Shown here in pieces: positions 1 to 11,708 of a stretch of DNA of 64,000 nt (position 1 is the stretch's first letter; each line of letters starts with the position of its first letter). The notes below the pieces were generated by a model that made no database searches, was not told where the DNA came from, and worked only from the letters and a program-made list of their open reading frames with translations. The stretch is taken from assembly GCF_963924675.1 (NCBI RefSeq), contig NC_089239.1, positions 30,279,818-30,343,817 of the forward strand. Direction: 5' to 3'. The position numbers were made by a program, and so were the translations under genes. This stretch comes from Phocoena phocoena (lineage: Eukaryota; Chordata; Mammalia; Artiodactyla; Phocoenidae).

Positions 1-830
1 CTCTGTAATTAGTCTCAAAATCCAGTAAAGCAAATTCTCCCGCCTTCTTTTCTATGAGTGTCTTGGCTATTCTTGGTCCTTGGAATTTCCATATATGTTT
101 TAGAATCAGCTCATCAAGTTTCACTGAAAGAAATCTCTTGGGATTTTATGGTATTGGGTTAAATCTGCAGCTTACTTTGGGGAAAATTAACATTTTAAAA
201 ATAATTAATCCTCCAATGCTTAAACAGTATTTCTACTTATTTAGGGCCTCTGTAAATTCAAAAAAATACTGTATTCTTTATAGATAGAGGTATTGCACAT
301 AATTTCTTAGATTTATAACTAGGCATATTTTATGCTCTTCTATATGGTGTTTTTATTTTATCTCCTTTTTTCTGTTGGTTGCTAATATACAGAAGTAAAA
401 TTCATTTTTTCTTTTTTGTATGTTGATCTCAGCAAATTTGCTAAATTTGCCTGTTCATTCCTTTTGGATTGCCTACATATAATCATAATGTCTGCAAATA
501 GAGACAATTTTATTTCTTCCTTTCCAACCCTTGTACCTTTTTTTTTTTTTTTTTCTCTTATCCCCCTGGCCAGTACTTCAAGTATAATGAGGAATGGTAA
601 TGACAACAGCAGTTATGCTGGTCTGATTGCCAATCTCATGGAATGTTTTCAATACTTGACCATTAAGTCTACTGTATGTTGTAGGCTTCTGTAGATACTC
701 TTTATCAGATTAGGGAAGTTTCCTCCAGTTTCTTATTTGCTAGGAGCTTTTTTTTTTTTTTTATCATGAATCAATGTTGATTTTTTTTCCAATATCTTTC
801 TGCATCTATTAAGATAATATAATCATTGGC
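1..830 (-). mobile_element. Antisense L1 (LINE-1) ORF2 fragment
   Basis: The plus strand reads as the reverse complement of mammalian L1 ORF2. Recognisable stretches include the one around 485-510 (tctgcaaatagagacaattt), the T-rich segment at 535-560, and the final part near 765-830 (atcatgaatcaatgttga, then ctgcatctattaag). These follow the order expected of antisense L1 reverse-transcriptase sequence. It is cut off by the window start and has no open frame of useful length, so it is an inert fragment. It lies in what is probably intron 1 of the DEFB1 orthologue. Confidence 0.75.
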
Positions 831-844
831 TGATTAGATTATGG

Positions 845-1090
845 GAACATTGAATCTCCCTGGGCCTCAGTTTCCCTGTCTCTAAGTTAGGAAAAAGTGA
901 TACATTCCTTGGAGGATTAAATGCAACCATAAACGTGTTAGTTCCCCACCAAAGGAAAGATGACCAGCTTCAGAATCTTAGAAATGGATGAGATCACATA
1001 ATCTAGTCTCCCCAATTTTAAATTTGAGAAGCTGGGGCTCAGAAAGTTTGAGTGCTTTGCTAAAAATCACACAAATTCATTCTAGAACAA
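845..1090. repeat. MIR-like SINE fragments
   Basis: Two stretches look like the MIR core: 'gggcctcagtttccctgtct' near 862, followed by a 'ggattaaatg' element, and 'gaagctggggctcagaaag' near 1030 followed by 'atcacac'. Both are diverged, as expected of an ancient SINE. The match is by eye, and the subfamily is not resolved. Confidence 0.55.
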
Positions 1091-1491
1091 GGAATGTAAC
1101 CAAAGTACCCTGACATTAAATATGTTGCTATTTCTTTGGGGTCCTATAATGTACTAGATCCTCAAAGATAACGCCAGAAATGAGTTCCCGCTGAGTATGG
1201 TGACACCATAATTCACTAGCAGAGAGGTGGAGTGAGAATTGGTGAGGGTCATGGGATCTACCTCTGGTCCTGGCTCTGCCTGTGGCCAACTGCATGCCCT
1301 GGGGGGCATCGCCAGACCTCAGCGTCTTCATCTAGGGAGAGAATCACAGAGAGGTGGAAGTAGTTGAGCTCTGAGGTCCATCTGGGCTCTAAAAAGCCAC
1401 AGTTGGTTGTATTTGAGTCTCCTCTGTTTATCCAACAAAAGGAAGGGTAAATATAACATTAAATATACATATATTTAAATGTTGGTATAAA

Positions 1492-1521
1492 TACACACAC
1501 ACACACACACACACACACACC
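1492..1521. repeat. (AC)n microsatellite
   Basis: A run of about fifteen AC dinucleotides is followed by a short CAA tract. No gene is seen in the surrounding interval 1090-2490. Confidence 0.9.
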
Positions 1522-2494
1522 AACAACAACAAGAAAAAGAAAGTGTAGACCTTCTGATTTCAAAGGGCTTTCACATTCATTAGCTTGATCCATCTTCCTA
1601 ATAACGATCACTTGGAGGACGTACTGAAGGAAGGATTCAATCTTGCAGCAGGGGTTGGACTGAGTATCTTTCCAGCTCTGACATCTTCCAATGAAGAGCA
1701 ACAAAAGCTGGAACTGGAGATTTAGAGAGTCTAGTTGACTATGATCTTACTGGAGGTCGATAGTGGTGAGGCTTTTAAAACCTGGAACCCTCTTGAACAG
1801 CCTTGGCAGGAACCAATACAATGTATAGAAAGAATACAGGCTGGAGATCAGGAGACTGTGTTTTGTGTGAGCAACTGTGTGGCCTTGGCCTAAGATGCTT
1901 CCCTCAGACGGTGGGACCAGCGTGTCTCTCAGTGCCCTTCCATCTCCATGGCAACACAGTCCAATGAGATGTTCTGTGATGATGGAAATATTCTACCGCT
2001 GCATGGTCCAGTGCAGTAACCACTAGCCACACGCAGCCATCAAGCACTTGCAATGTGGGTGATGTAGTTTCGATTAATTAAAATATGTCACCACACGTAG
2101 CTGGTGGCCACCCATTGCACGGCACAGCTCTGTAGTGAACAAAATGAGATGAAGCCTCTTTTTGCTCTTGGTAGACGGGACACGTCTGAAGTATTTTGTG
2201 TTTATTCCAGGCCTCAAACTTAAGGAAGTCTATCCATGAACTGAACACATCCAGAAGAGAATGAACAGGGTTGTGAAGTGTCTGGAAACTAGACACTGAG
2301 AAAAATGAGAAAAAGAAGATTTTTAAGGCAGCAGAATGACTGAAAATGGGACAGCCTTCTGAAAGAGTGATTAGACTTGTCTGTATAAAGCAGGAAAAGC
2401 GCCACTAGCTGGAAGTTACTGAGAGGACAGTTTCCATCAGTATGAAAACCAAGTGTCCAGTAGAGATTAGAAGCCTGTCTCCCAGGGTGTCTGC

Positions 2495-2870
2495 TCCAGG
2501 GTGGGCTGCGTAAACAACAGACGCTCGTTTCTCGTAGTTCTGGGCGGTCAAAGTTCAAGGTCAAGGTGTTGGTTTGGTTTCTCCTGACGCCTCCCTCCTC
2601 GGCTGACAGAGGGCCGCCTTCTGTCCTCACATGGCCTTTCCTCTTTGTGCTGACACATCACTCGTGTCCCTTTGTGTGTCCAAATTTCCTTCTTCTTATA
2701 AGGACACTATTGATTAGTGATCACCCATATACCTCCTTTAACTGCAATCAACTCTTTGAAGGCCCCATCTCCAAATACAGTCACATTCTGAGGTCCTCGG
2801 GCACTTAGGGCTTCAACTATGAATGGCGGGGGTGGGGGGACATTGTGTGGAGGGGTTTTAGGCCATAACA
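2495..2870 (-). mobile_element. MLT1-type MaLR LTR, antisense
   Basis: The reverse complement follows the MLT1 consensus. The region contains 'cttataaggacac' near 2696, 'ccatctccaaatacagtcac' near 2765, 'cattctgaggtcctcggg' near 2784 and the terminal 'ggccataaca' near 2861. These are hallmarks of ERVL-MaLR solo LTRs in antisense. No internal retroviral sequence adjoins it, so it is an old solo LTR. Confidence 0.75.
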
Positions 2871-3586
2871 CCTGGCGACAGAGAGACACAAAACAATGGC
2901 TAGATAGCTGCTTGCCAGGGGTATCAGAGGTCAGCTTTTTCTGCTGGATACGGTGGAAGACGAGTCTAGAGGTCTTCAAATTATGAGATTCTGTGACAGG
3001 GAGGAAGACAAAATAAATTCCAACTGGGAAAATGATGAAAGCTTTATAGAGTAGCTATAATTTTAACCTGACATTAAAGGATCATAGATTGCAGCAGACA
3101 CGGTGATGGTGATGGGGGTGGGGGTGGGGGGGTGGGCAGGGATTCAAGCTGGAGGGAATGATGTAACTAAACAGCACAGGAGTAAAAGAAAAGTTCAGGA
3201 ATGCTCCTGGAATTCGAAAGATGCTTCTGCATTTCTGAAACAGAGGATGGCAACAGTACAAAGTGGTCGAATACCTATCTGGGGACTAACTTGAATTCCC
3301 TGTACACCAAAGCTCCCTGGGCAGGAGAAAGCCCACTCAGAACCCTGCTGTTCATCTCTGGCTGCCCACTGTTAGGCCACAGCTGGCATAGACCTCGGAC
3401 GGAGGGGTCTCTTTAGATGCCTTATTTCATGAGCAGCCTCACAGATCAACTGAGTGCAAAGCTCTCGGAAGGGAAACCCCTGTGACGTGCTCTGCAAAGG
3501 GTTGTGTGTTCTGCTTTCACCGAGTGTTCTGAAGTCCCTGTGGCTGCAACCCCGGGGTCTGAAGTGCTCTCTTTCCCTTCTCATAG

Positions 3587-3735
3587 GTGTTAACCTGCTT
3601 ACGGGTTTCGGCCAGAGGTCCGACCACTACATATGTGTCAAGAAAGGTGGGACCTGCAACTTCTCCTCCTGCCCGCTCTTCCAAAGGATTGAAGGCACCT
3701 GCTACGGCAGAAAAGCCAAGTGCTGCATCCGTTGA
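3587..3735 (+). CDS. DEFB1: Beta-defensin 1 orthologue, exon 2 (mature peptide)
   Basis: This is the terminal coding exon of a beta-defensin, a secreted cationic antimicrobial peptide of epithelia. A pyrimidine-rich acceptor ends in AG at 3585-3586. The first codon is split in phase 1, so exon 1 should end in G, which is the usual two-exon defensin layout. The peptide carries all six cysteines with spacing C-X6-C-X4-C-X9-C-X6-CC, seen in [12 protein letters not shown] and KAKCC. The pieces [10 protein letters not shown] and [11 protein letters not shown] resemble human DEFB1 (GHRSDHYNCV, GTCYRGKAKCC) much more closely than other defensins. The stop is TGA at 3733-3735 and a polyadenylation signal lies at 3801-3806. 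Exon 1, with the signal peptide, is not in the window. Human DEFB1 has an intron of several kilobases, so exon 1 should lie upstream of position 1. No lesion is visible, and the exon looks functional. Confidence 0.92.
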
Positions 3736-3800
3736 CTTTGGGCTGGAGCATGGGCAGAGGGGACCCAGAAGCCAAGTGAAGTACTTGTAACTGTTGTTTG

Positions 3801-3806
3801 AATAAA
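3801..3806 (+). promoter_or_regulatory. Polyadenylation signal of the DEFB1 orthologue
   Basis: AATAAA lies 66 bases after the DEFB1 stop codon, in a short 3' untranslated region typical of beta-defensin transcripts. No competing signal is seen between the stop and this hexamer. Confidence 0.8.
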
Positions 3807-4555
3807 AGAAGGTTTTTTCGAGGCATACGTCCTTCAGACCAAAATGAGTCTTGTGTCTCCTTTTAGAAGAGGTTCAGAAAGTATGAAGGTCAGAAGGGCA
3901 GACAGGCTGGGCCACAAAGCCTGTCCAGGATGGGACTGGGGGATGCTGACTAGGCTGTGACCTGTTTCACTGCCACTTTGTTTCATCACCAGATCTACAC
4001 AGGAGGGATGCAGGGGGTCCACGTGAGACTAAGGACACCTGATGACGAGATGACACAGCTTCAGGCCTCCCTCTGTCCCAGCAGAAGTTCACCCCTGCTT
4101 CAGCGGTCTCAGCTGCCTGCCCATCTGCATAGGCCAGAACCGCTGCCCTTTCTCCTCCCTGGGCCGGGGGCAGTGGGTTGTGGGTTGGTTAACCTCAGCA
4201 TTTGAGAACCTTTGCTGGGACCATAAAGCTATTCCTATTTCACTCTGTAGGCCTAACAGTAGGGTTCCCGGGTGTCCATTCTTCACTCCAGCACAATCAC
4301 GTGGTCTATTTACATGTCACTTAGAAAAGCATCCTCTACGACCACTGCCCCGCCTTTCATCATTTCTGCGCCTTTAGGCCTGTAGACACCCACTGATGGG
4401 GAAGAGGGAGCTGCCTTCCCTTTTTTCCAATAAATTTCTTACAACCCCTGATGATACGTGTACTTCTGTCCTCTCCTTCATCAGGCGACAGCAATTCCAC
4501 ATTCCACTTCGATAAATTGCAAGCACAAATAAAAATCAAACATTATAAAAACTTT

Positions 4556-4687
4556 GGGGGAATTCCCTGGCGGTCCAGTGGTTAGGACTCCTCGTTTTCA
4601 CTGCCCCGGGCCCAGGTTCAATCCCTGGTTAAGGAACTAAGATCCTGCAAGCCACGTGGCACAGCGCCCCCCCCCGCAAAAAAAATT
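4556..4687 (+). mobile_element. CHR-type tRNA-derived SINE (short form)
   Basis: The element begins 'gggaattccctggcggtcca' and continues through the tRNA-like part (gtggttaggactcc, ggttcaatccctgg) to an A-rich tail after a C run. This is the CHR SINE family of cetaceans, hippopotamus and ruminants and is one basis for the taxonomic call. Confidence 0.85.
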
Positions 4688-4884
4688 TGCCCCCATCCCC
4701 CAGTGATGGATTTAGACGCCACACCCCTCTTTTGTGAGGGAAAGGCAGAGGAGATGCCATTATGCTGTGTACATTAACCGCTACTCGGGCGTTCTCTGTA
4801 ACGGGAACACGGCAAGTGTCCATTACACTGCGTCCAGGCCTCCCCCTACTCCTGAAAGGCTAAGAAATAATCTGTTGACTTAAA

Positions 4885-5405
4885 AAAATATTCACAACCT
4901 AAAAGTTGAGAGTTATGTTTTCTTTGGTGGGAGAGTTTAGGACTTCAAGCCCGGGAGGCAGCATCTCAAGTAACCCTGAGAGAACTTCTCCCAGGAAGCC
5001 AGGGGGGAGCCAGGTTATACAGAAGTTTTGCAACAAAGGGCAGGTAGTCAGGAACGTCAAAAGATTATTGTTAATTAAAGAAAACCAGATATCCCAAGTT
5101 AAGGAATTTAACTTAGCTCTTTTCTGTGTGTGGGAAGATGCAAGAGTCTGGGCTCCCTGAAATCATTCCTTTGATATGCACCTCAGCTATCTGGGGCCAG
5201 TATCCTGTGTGTTCCCATCCTGAGTTTCCTCAGGGCTCATGGTAGGGAGTGGCAGCAGTCTGATGGCGGCTAGATGGCAGGCATTCTTTCCTTCCTGAGT
5301 TCCCTCAGGGCTCACCAGCTCCCCGTTGGCTGTGGTTGCAATCGCTGACCGTGACATCCTTTGTTTACTGACATGGTAGGCAATATTCCACTTATCCCCA
5401 GCCAC
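4885..5405 (-). mobile_element. Solo LTR, copy A of a three-copy family
   Basis: The segment is the reverse complement of the LTR at 10935-11420. Shared landmarks are 'cacaacctaaaagttgagag' at the 3' end, 'cttcaagcccgggaggcagc', 'atatccca' with 'ttaattaaag', and 'ctggggccagtatcctgtgt'. No coding sequence is attached. It is probably an artiodactyl endogenous retrovirus LTR. The family name is not assigned, and the outer limits are approximate. Confidence 0.7.
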
Positions 5406-5464
5406 AAAGAGGTCACTGACCATCTCGGAAGGTGGTGACATCACATCAATAGCCCTGTAACCAG

Positions 5465-6670
5465 AGACTACCGGCTCAGACCAGAATGACTAGCAGGGTT
5501 CTTACAGCCCTTCCCAGCCCAACAGCATTTGGCCCCAGGACTTACATTCCTCAGGGGGTAGCAAGTTTTAAAGGAGATGTCCCATCTCCTCTCCGCCTTC
5601 TCTCCTCCACCCAAATCTCCTGGGAGCTTTTGCATTCACCTACACCTGTGTGCCCAGTGTCACCCTCCTTTGGTGAAACTGGAACGCAGAAGATATTGCC
5701 TGAACCAGCCTAGAGGGAAGATGGCTTTGAAGTTAAGGGGGGGCGGTACATGGGGCTGTCTATAAGGCACTTCACTCCCGAATGACTGAAAGGCCCAATT
5801 TCATGGTTCCTATTATAGCATCTGTCTAGATGAAGAGAAAGAATGGATTTGAGTAAGCTGTACATACAGACCCAGATCCAACCCTTTATTACCGTGGCTG
5901 TCATTAAGGAATTGCTGAATCACATACCTTCATAGTCATTAAACACGCTGACAACTCTGAGTGGGAAAAGTGTCCGCTGGAGGAGATCGGTGTTGCCTGA
6001 ATGCTGTTTGAAGGACGCCCTCCCCTCTTAATTACTGTTGCCTTTTAGGGTGCTATGGTGGATGGAAGCCTAGTTTACATTAGTGAGTGAGTCTGCACTT
6101 TTCCTATCATGAGCGATACGCTGGGTACTCCGGTCAAGAATTACTTGAATGCCAACATAAACTGATTAGTGAGGACCTCTACCATCACTGCAGTTGTGTC
6201 AGCAAAGCTGAACATGGCCGCCCAGATCTCTGGGAAAGGATGCAATGCATAATCACCACTAAGGCACACTATCTACCTGCACAGACAGCCATGGGAGCTG
6301 CAGAGTCATCCTGCCAATCCCCACCTCAGTCACCGAGGTACTTCCCAGGAAGGCGGCGTCATGCACAAGGCAAAACGCACCCTCGCTTTGCTTTAAACCA
6401 GCGTTTGATAGTGAATTCGTATGGCTCCACATCGGGAACAATGTGGCATCCTGGCTTCCATGGCTCGTGGGCCTGTAAGGCACGTCACCCAATCAAGTAG
6501 AGAGACCTGCCATGGCATTCCACGCGTTCTTGTTTTCATGGGCACTAGCAAGTCTCAGCCATTCAAGGTTTCGTCACAAGTTTCCCCAAAAGGGGGAACT
6601 TTCTCCAATAAAAAAGAATGAACAAGGGGAGAACTGGAGCTACTCATATACATGTTAGTCTTCAGAGTAA
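5465..6670. other. Intergenic, nothing recognised
   Basis: Short open frames occur on both strands, up to 137 codons at 6087-6500. None shows a domain, a splice context or a family resemblance I recognise. No tandem structure is seen. Confidence 0.5.
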
Positions 6671-6678
6671 AGGCATCT

Positions 6679-6965
6679 GTGTTAGTCAGGGTTCTCTGCA
6701 GAAGCAGAACCAACAGGATGTGTGTGTATATACAGAGGGAGATTCATTTTAAGGAATTGACTCATAGGATTGTGGAGACTAAGTGAGCCCAGAATCTAAT
6801 GGGGAGGCCTACAGGCTAGAGATACAGAAAACAGTTGCAGTTTGAGTCCAAAGGCAGTCTGCTGGAAGAATTCCTTTCTTCTTGGGGGAGGTCCGTCTTT
6901 CTTCTATCAAGGGCTTCAACTAATCAGATGAGGCCCACCCACGTTATGGAGGGCAGTCTGCTGTA
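6679..6965. repeat. Old interspersed repeat, family not resolved
   Basis: The start 'gttagtcagggttctctgca' followed by 'gaagcagaaccaacagg' and 'ttaaggaattgactca' is a phrase that recurs widely in mammalian genomes, so this is a diverged interspersed repeat. I cannot name the family with certainty. Confidence 0.5.
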
Positions 6966-7664
6966 CTCAGAGTCCCCTGATTTCAATGTTGTGTCGTCTA
7001 TATTTTATTTTCTATATATTATGATGGTTTGGTATCTTTTTTAAAAAAGCAACAAACAAACAAAAAACCCAAAACAAAAAAACCACCTTTTCTGGCTGGG
7101 AAGAAACTGGATTTCCTGGTGCTAATCGATGCTTAGAGCAAAGGGTCCAGCTGGGAGCATGCGTTTGCTATGCCAGCTATGCAGTCCAGAGCCAGGCCCC
7201 CTCTATGTGGCTCCCACTTTACAGGAGATGATATTCTTCTGCCTGCATCACGCCAGGGCAACTAGAGAAAGCTAGCTGCCCGTGACTTAAAGCTCACCCA
7301 AATTATTCACACTAGCCGATCCTCAACTAATTCCCTCTCCTGCCTTGTTTTCCCATGGAAACCCTAATAAAGGTTCTGGACTCTGTCTCCTGCCCACACT
7401 ACTGTTTCCCCATGTGGCCCTGTGGAGTGTGCTCTCCTCCCATCTCTAGGACCTGTGAGGATAAGAAACTTTTTCTTCCTGAGCCTCTCCTCTGGCTCCT
7501 CTTGTGGCCTCACCTGACTGACCATCTCATAAAAGAACACAAAACAAATGTTAATCTCACCCCGAAATCACCTTCATGGAAGCATCCCCATTAATGTTCA
7601 ACCAAATATCTGGGCACCGTGTTCCAGCCCAGCTGGCACAGAAAATCAACCATCAAGGCATCTT

Positions 7665-7883
7665 TTTTTTTTATTTTATTTTTTTGTGTGTGTGATATGC
7701 GGGCCTCTCACTGTTGTGGTCTCTCCTGTTGCGGAGCACAGGCTCCGGACGCGCAGGCTCAGCGGCCATGGCTCACGGGCCCAGCCGCTCCGCGGCATGT
7801 GGGATCTTCCCGGACCGGGGCACGAACCCGTGTCCCCTGCATCGGCAGGCGGACTCTAACCACTGCGCCACCAGGGAAGCCCG
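7665..7883 (-). mobile_element. Cetacean CHR SINE, antisense
   Basis: A T-rich head and a GT run are followed by the reverse complement of the tRNA-like SINE, ending 'gcgccaccagggaagccc'. The tract 'cgcggcatgtgggatcttcc' at about 7792 is diagnostic of this family. It is flanked by the target-site duplication aggcatctt at 7656-7664 and from 7884. The low divergence and the 'cgggcctctcactgttgtgg' variant are typical of whale and dolphin genomes. Confidence 0.9.
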
Positions 7884-7893
7884 AGGCATCTTT

Positions 7894-9200
7894 AATGGCA
7901 CCTTAGAGGAGTTCTCATTCTGCTGGGCAGACATCCCATATTTGTGCCTGAAAACAAAGATCTCTTATCAGCATGACCTACCCATGTCAAGGTTCCCACT
8001 TGGTTTTGTCTGTCAAAGAAAAAGCTTATGAGGAAACAGGTCTTCCAACAGAATACCTTAGGAAACACACTCTTCCTACCTAGAACACAACTCAGATCTT
8101 TATCCTTAACTGGGAACACACAACCAAGAAAAAAGAAGACATGTGAGGCCAACCACAGGCACGATGGAGAAGGCCACCTTAAACAAATGCAAATTGCCTC
8201 TGAGAAAGTACTGTCAGTCCTGGAACAAAAGAGAACTTGTAAAAATTGTTATTAGTATCATCAAATGGATGAAAGGGGATACTGTAGTCATATAGTGCTA
8301 ATAAAATGCCCTGGGGAAACCTCAGAGGATGCAAAGAAGACAGCCACTTATGGATTGTTGACAAAATAAAATTGTTTGGTTCAGTGCAATATTTAATAAA
8401 GCGGAGAAATGCCGTGATGCCTTTAAGAAACATTTCCATCCCAAATGGCTAACAACAAAAAAGAAAAATTGACGTGTAAATGAAGGTCCCCTAAGTTCCC
8501 CAAGTTCCCAGAGACCACAGAAGCTGGTGGAGCCACCAGAGGGACAAAAAGTCCTAAATGGTGACGTGGAGAAAGTCCCCTCCGAAGCAGGAACAGCCAC
8601 GGTATGTTCTCACATGCGCTAGAAAAGCACGTCTAGGGTGTTAAGTCACTAAACTTTGAAAGTTTATGTGTTATTGGAGCCAAAGTGGCCCTGACTATTA
8701 GACATGGGTCCATACACAGCCTCTAACCCAAGACTGATGAAAAGTGAAATCCCCAGGTGATAACTCCACGGACCTAAGGACCAAGCAGGACAACCTGAAA
8801 AAGGAGATTTGAGTTCTAGGATGGATTTCTGTGGGTGGAAGGGACGCCATGTATCGGATTGTAGGCTAAACAGCTGAGTAAATTTCACAAGATAATAATG
8901 TAATACACACACGCGCGCGCCCACACACACAATATTTAATAGCTTCTGGAAAACATCTCCGTGACATAACTGTGGTCCAAATATACAATTATTTCTTCCT
9001 TTTCAACCCTTAGAATCAACTACGGATGATGCCGCGAAGATCTTTAAGGTTACAGATTAGAATACAGTTGTTAACGACGCGGCTGCATCAATGGATAACT
9101 GAGAGCAGCTGGGAGGTAGATGGTGAAGGAGAGACAGGGAGAGGCGTCTTGTTGTACATGGTGGGTAAATCAGGGACATTGTCTAAAGTTGTTGCATGAG
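7894..9200. other. Intergenic, nothing recognised
   Basis: Only short unsupported frames occur. An alternating CA/CG tract sits at 8902-8931. No domain, RNA gene or clear repeat family was recognised. Confidence 0.5.
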
Positions 9201-9204
9201 AAAT

Positions 9205-9555
9205 AGATATAGAAGTGCTATGTCCTCCCAAAATTTACACGTGGAAGCCTAATCCCCAATGTAGTAGAACTTGGAGGTGAGGGCTTTAAGAAGTGATTAG
9301 ATCACGAGGTGGAGCCTCACGAATGGACTCCTCATAAGAAGGGACAGGAGAGATGGCCTCTTTCTCTCTGCCCTCGAAGGGAACAAGGAGAAGGCAGCTG
9401 CCCACAAGCCAGGAAGCAGCTCTCGCCAGAACCTAACCATGCTGGCACCCTGATCTCCAACTTCCAGCCTCCGGAACTGTGAGAAATAAGTGTTTCTTGT
9501 CTAAGTCACCCAGCCTACGGTATCTTGCTACAGCAACCCAGACTACGACAATGAG
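9205..9555 (+). mobile_element. MLT1-type MaLR LTR, sense
   Basis: The order of elements follows the MLT1A/B consensus: 'tatgtcctcccaaaatttac', 'gaagcctaatccccaatgt', 'gggctttaagaagtgatta', 'cataagaagggacaggagag', 'cataagccaggaagcagctc'-like sequence, 'catgctggcaccctgatctc', 'ccagcctccggaactgtgag' and 'ctacagcaacccagact'. It is a solo LTR of an ancient ERVL-MaLR element. Confidence 0.85.
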
Positions 9556-9923
9556 CATATTATATAAAGGCATAAACTAAACCAATAAAATAACTAGAAA
9601 TAATAACATGCCCTCTTGTATGGACATAAGAGGGGGAGGGGGTTGGGTAGTATCAACTAAATCTTCGTGGTTTATGGGATAACAGACGGTGTTTAAAGTT
9701 AATAAGTGAAACCAAGAGGTGCGAGCGTGTCATTCAGAAAAGGAGCAGAGCTGAACGTGAAAAACGGTGAAAGGTAGTTACTTCCTGTCATACTTTTTAA
9801 GAATTTAGTTTTCATGAAATACATGTACAATTTTTGTAAAATGTATGCAGAGTGTCAAATGTCTATTTTGAAGATGTTAAGACATTATTGCTGTCCAATG
9901 GAAAAACCAAAGCCGTGTGAACC

Positions 9924-10017
9924 CGCGCCCCTCCTCAGAGCAACTTCTACAAGAACTGCATCAGTCCAACACTGATGCCAGTTCTTGTAAGAAGTCCTGC
10001 TCCTGAGGAGGGGCGTG
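9924..10017. repeat. Imperfect palindrome (hairpin) with arms of about 41-46 nt
   Basis: The left arm (9924-9964) and right arm (9972-10017) are near reverse complements around the 7-base loop tccaaca. Matching pieces are gcgcccctcctcag against ctgaggaggggcg, and caagaactg followed by catcag against ctgatg followed by ccagttcttg. A few unpaired bases sit mid-stem. It could be a palindromic DNA-transposon relic or a pre-miRNA-like hairpin. Confidence 0.75.
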
Positions 10018-10019
10018 CT

Positions 10020-10930
10020 GAAGGATTTAGGGCTGAAATGTCACGATGCTGGTAACGTCCTCTGTAACGTCAAAGCCCATACAAGTTGCAAAGCGATCCA
10101 GAGGGAGGGTGTACCGGTACGCTCTGTACTATGCTTGCCTGTATGTGTCCGTCTGAAGCTTTTCAAACGAAAGTTGCGGGGGGGATGAAAAAAATCAGAA
10201 CCAAGATTTTCGATGTAAGAGAAGATTCATATAAAGTTTAAAAGGTTATATTAAAATCCCGCAGTCTTAAATATGAATTGGGATTATCACTCTAAAACCC
10301 TGGCTTTTTCCCCTCTTAACAGAAGTGTGTATTTCTCAGCCCCCCAACCTAAAAGTGCAGTAACAATGAGTACCCCTAGCACACAGGCCATGGGTCACTA
10401 CTCTTTCCCACGAGAAAGAACCAGGATGTCTTACAGAAACAGAAGAGTCCAGGTCTGGAGCATAAGATGTACAAGATGAGCCAGGGGTATGTTGCCGTGC
10501 TCGAAAGTAGGGAAGCTACAAAGGCTGATGGGTCATGGCCGTAGAACACTGCTGCAAATTGACGGGGACTCACGGGGCAAAAGGATGGAACATTTTTCAT
10601 CACAGCAGAGAATCAGGACTACAGTTGATTACGTATTTAAAATATATAAACACATTAAATATATAAAAGTATAATATTAAATTATATTTTAAACACATCA
10701 AATACACAAGGTCAGAATGATACTTAAGAAACAATATTATTTATAATTGCAGTTTGTTAAGGTGCCAACTTATCACTCTGGAAATTGGTACATAGGAGAA
10801 AAGATCAAGCATTTATTCTGCCCTTCCAGTACAAACTGCATTTTAGGATAAGCAAGAATTATATGAAGGAAATATCTTATTTATAGAAAATTTCCAGCTA
10901 ATAAATGAAGAAGGGATTGAGCAATGGAAT
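10020..10930. other. Intergenic, nothing recognised
   Basis: AT-rich in its second half (10620-10740). No gene or repeat family was recognised. Confidence 0.45.
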
Positions 10931-10934
10931 ATTT

Positions 10935-11420
10935 CCTGCCGTATCAGTAAACAAAGGATATCACAGTCATCAGCTATTGCAGGCCTCCAACGTGAGCCCG
11001 GAGGAGACTCAGGAAGGAAAGAATGCCCGCCATCTAGCAGCCATCAGACTGCAGCCACTCCCTACCATGAGCCCTGAGGAAACTCAGGATGTAAAAACAC
11101 AGGATACTGGCCCCAGATAGCTGAGGAGGTGCATATCAAGGGAATGATTTCAGGGGGCCCAGATTCCTGTATTTTCCCATACGTAGAGAAGCTCTAAATT
11201 CCTTTACTTGAGATATCTGGTTTTCCTTAATTAACAATAATTCTTTGACATTCAGACTACCTGCCTTCCGTTGCAAAACTCCTATATAACCTGGCTCCCC
11301 GCCCTGGCCTCCTCTGAGCAGTTCTCTCAGGGTTACTTGAGATGCTCCCTCCCAGGCTCGAAGTCCTAAAAATTTCTGCCAAATAAAACACAGCTCTCAA
11401 TTTTTAGGTTTGGTGTGTAT
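10935..11420 (+). mobile_element. Solo LTR, copy B (sense)
   Basis: This is the plus-strand copy of the family at 4885-5405. It shows promoter-like features in the expected LTR order: 'ctatataacctggctc' (TATA box) near 11281, then 'aaataaaacacagc' (polyadenylation signal) near 11381, then the terminal 'ctctcaatttttaggtt'. No internal retroviral genes adjoin it. It faces copy C across about 290 bases. Confidence 0.75.
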
Positions 11421-11708
11421 TTTTTTTGAGTCGACAGGATGGTAGAATTGGAAAATCACTGTTTTGCACCCCTGAATGAAATCATAGATCTAAAACAATT
11501 GTCAATGTATGGCTTTAAAACCATTTGTTGGAAAGCTTGGTGGGGAATTTGATAACAGAGGGTTAAGGCTGACACCAAGTAAACGCAATGACTCACCTGG
11601 TCCCCTCACTAAAAGTGGCAGGACCAGAGGTTCATGGACCTCCTGTTGTGATGTAAAGGAAGCACACACCACCACCTATGAAACATTCTGGGCCAAAAGC
11701 AAAAAGGC

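Noticed and set aside
7548..8031. Overlapping plus-strand frames of about 100 codons
   Set aside because: They arise from the GC-rich CHR SINE inserted at 7665-7883.
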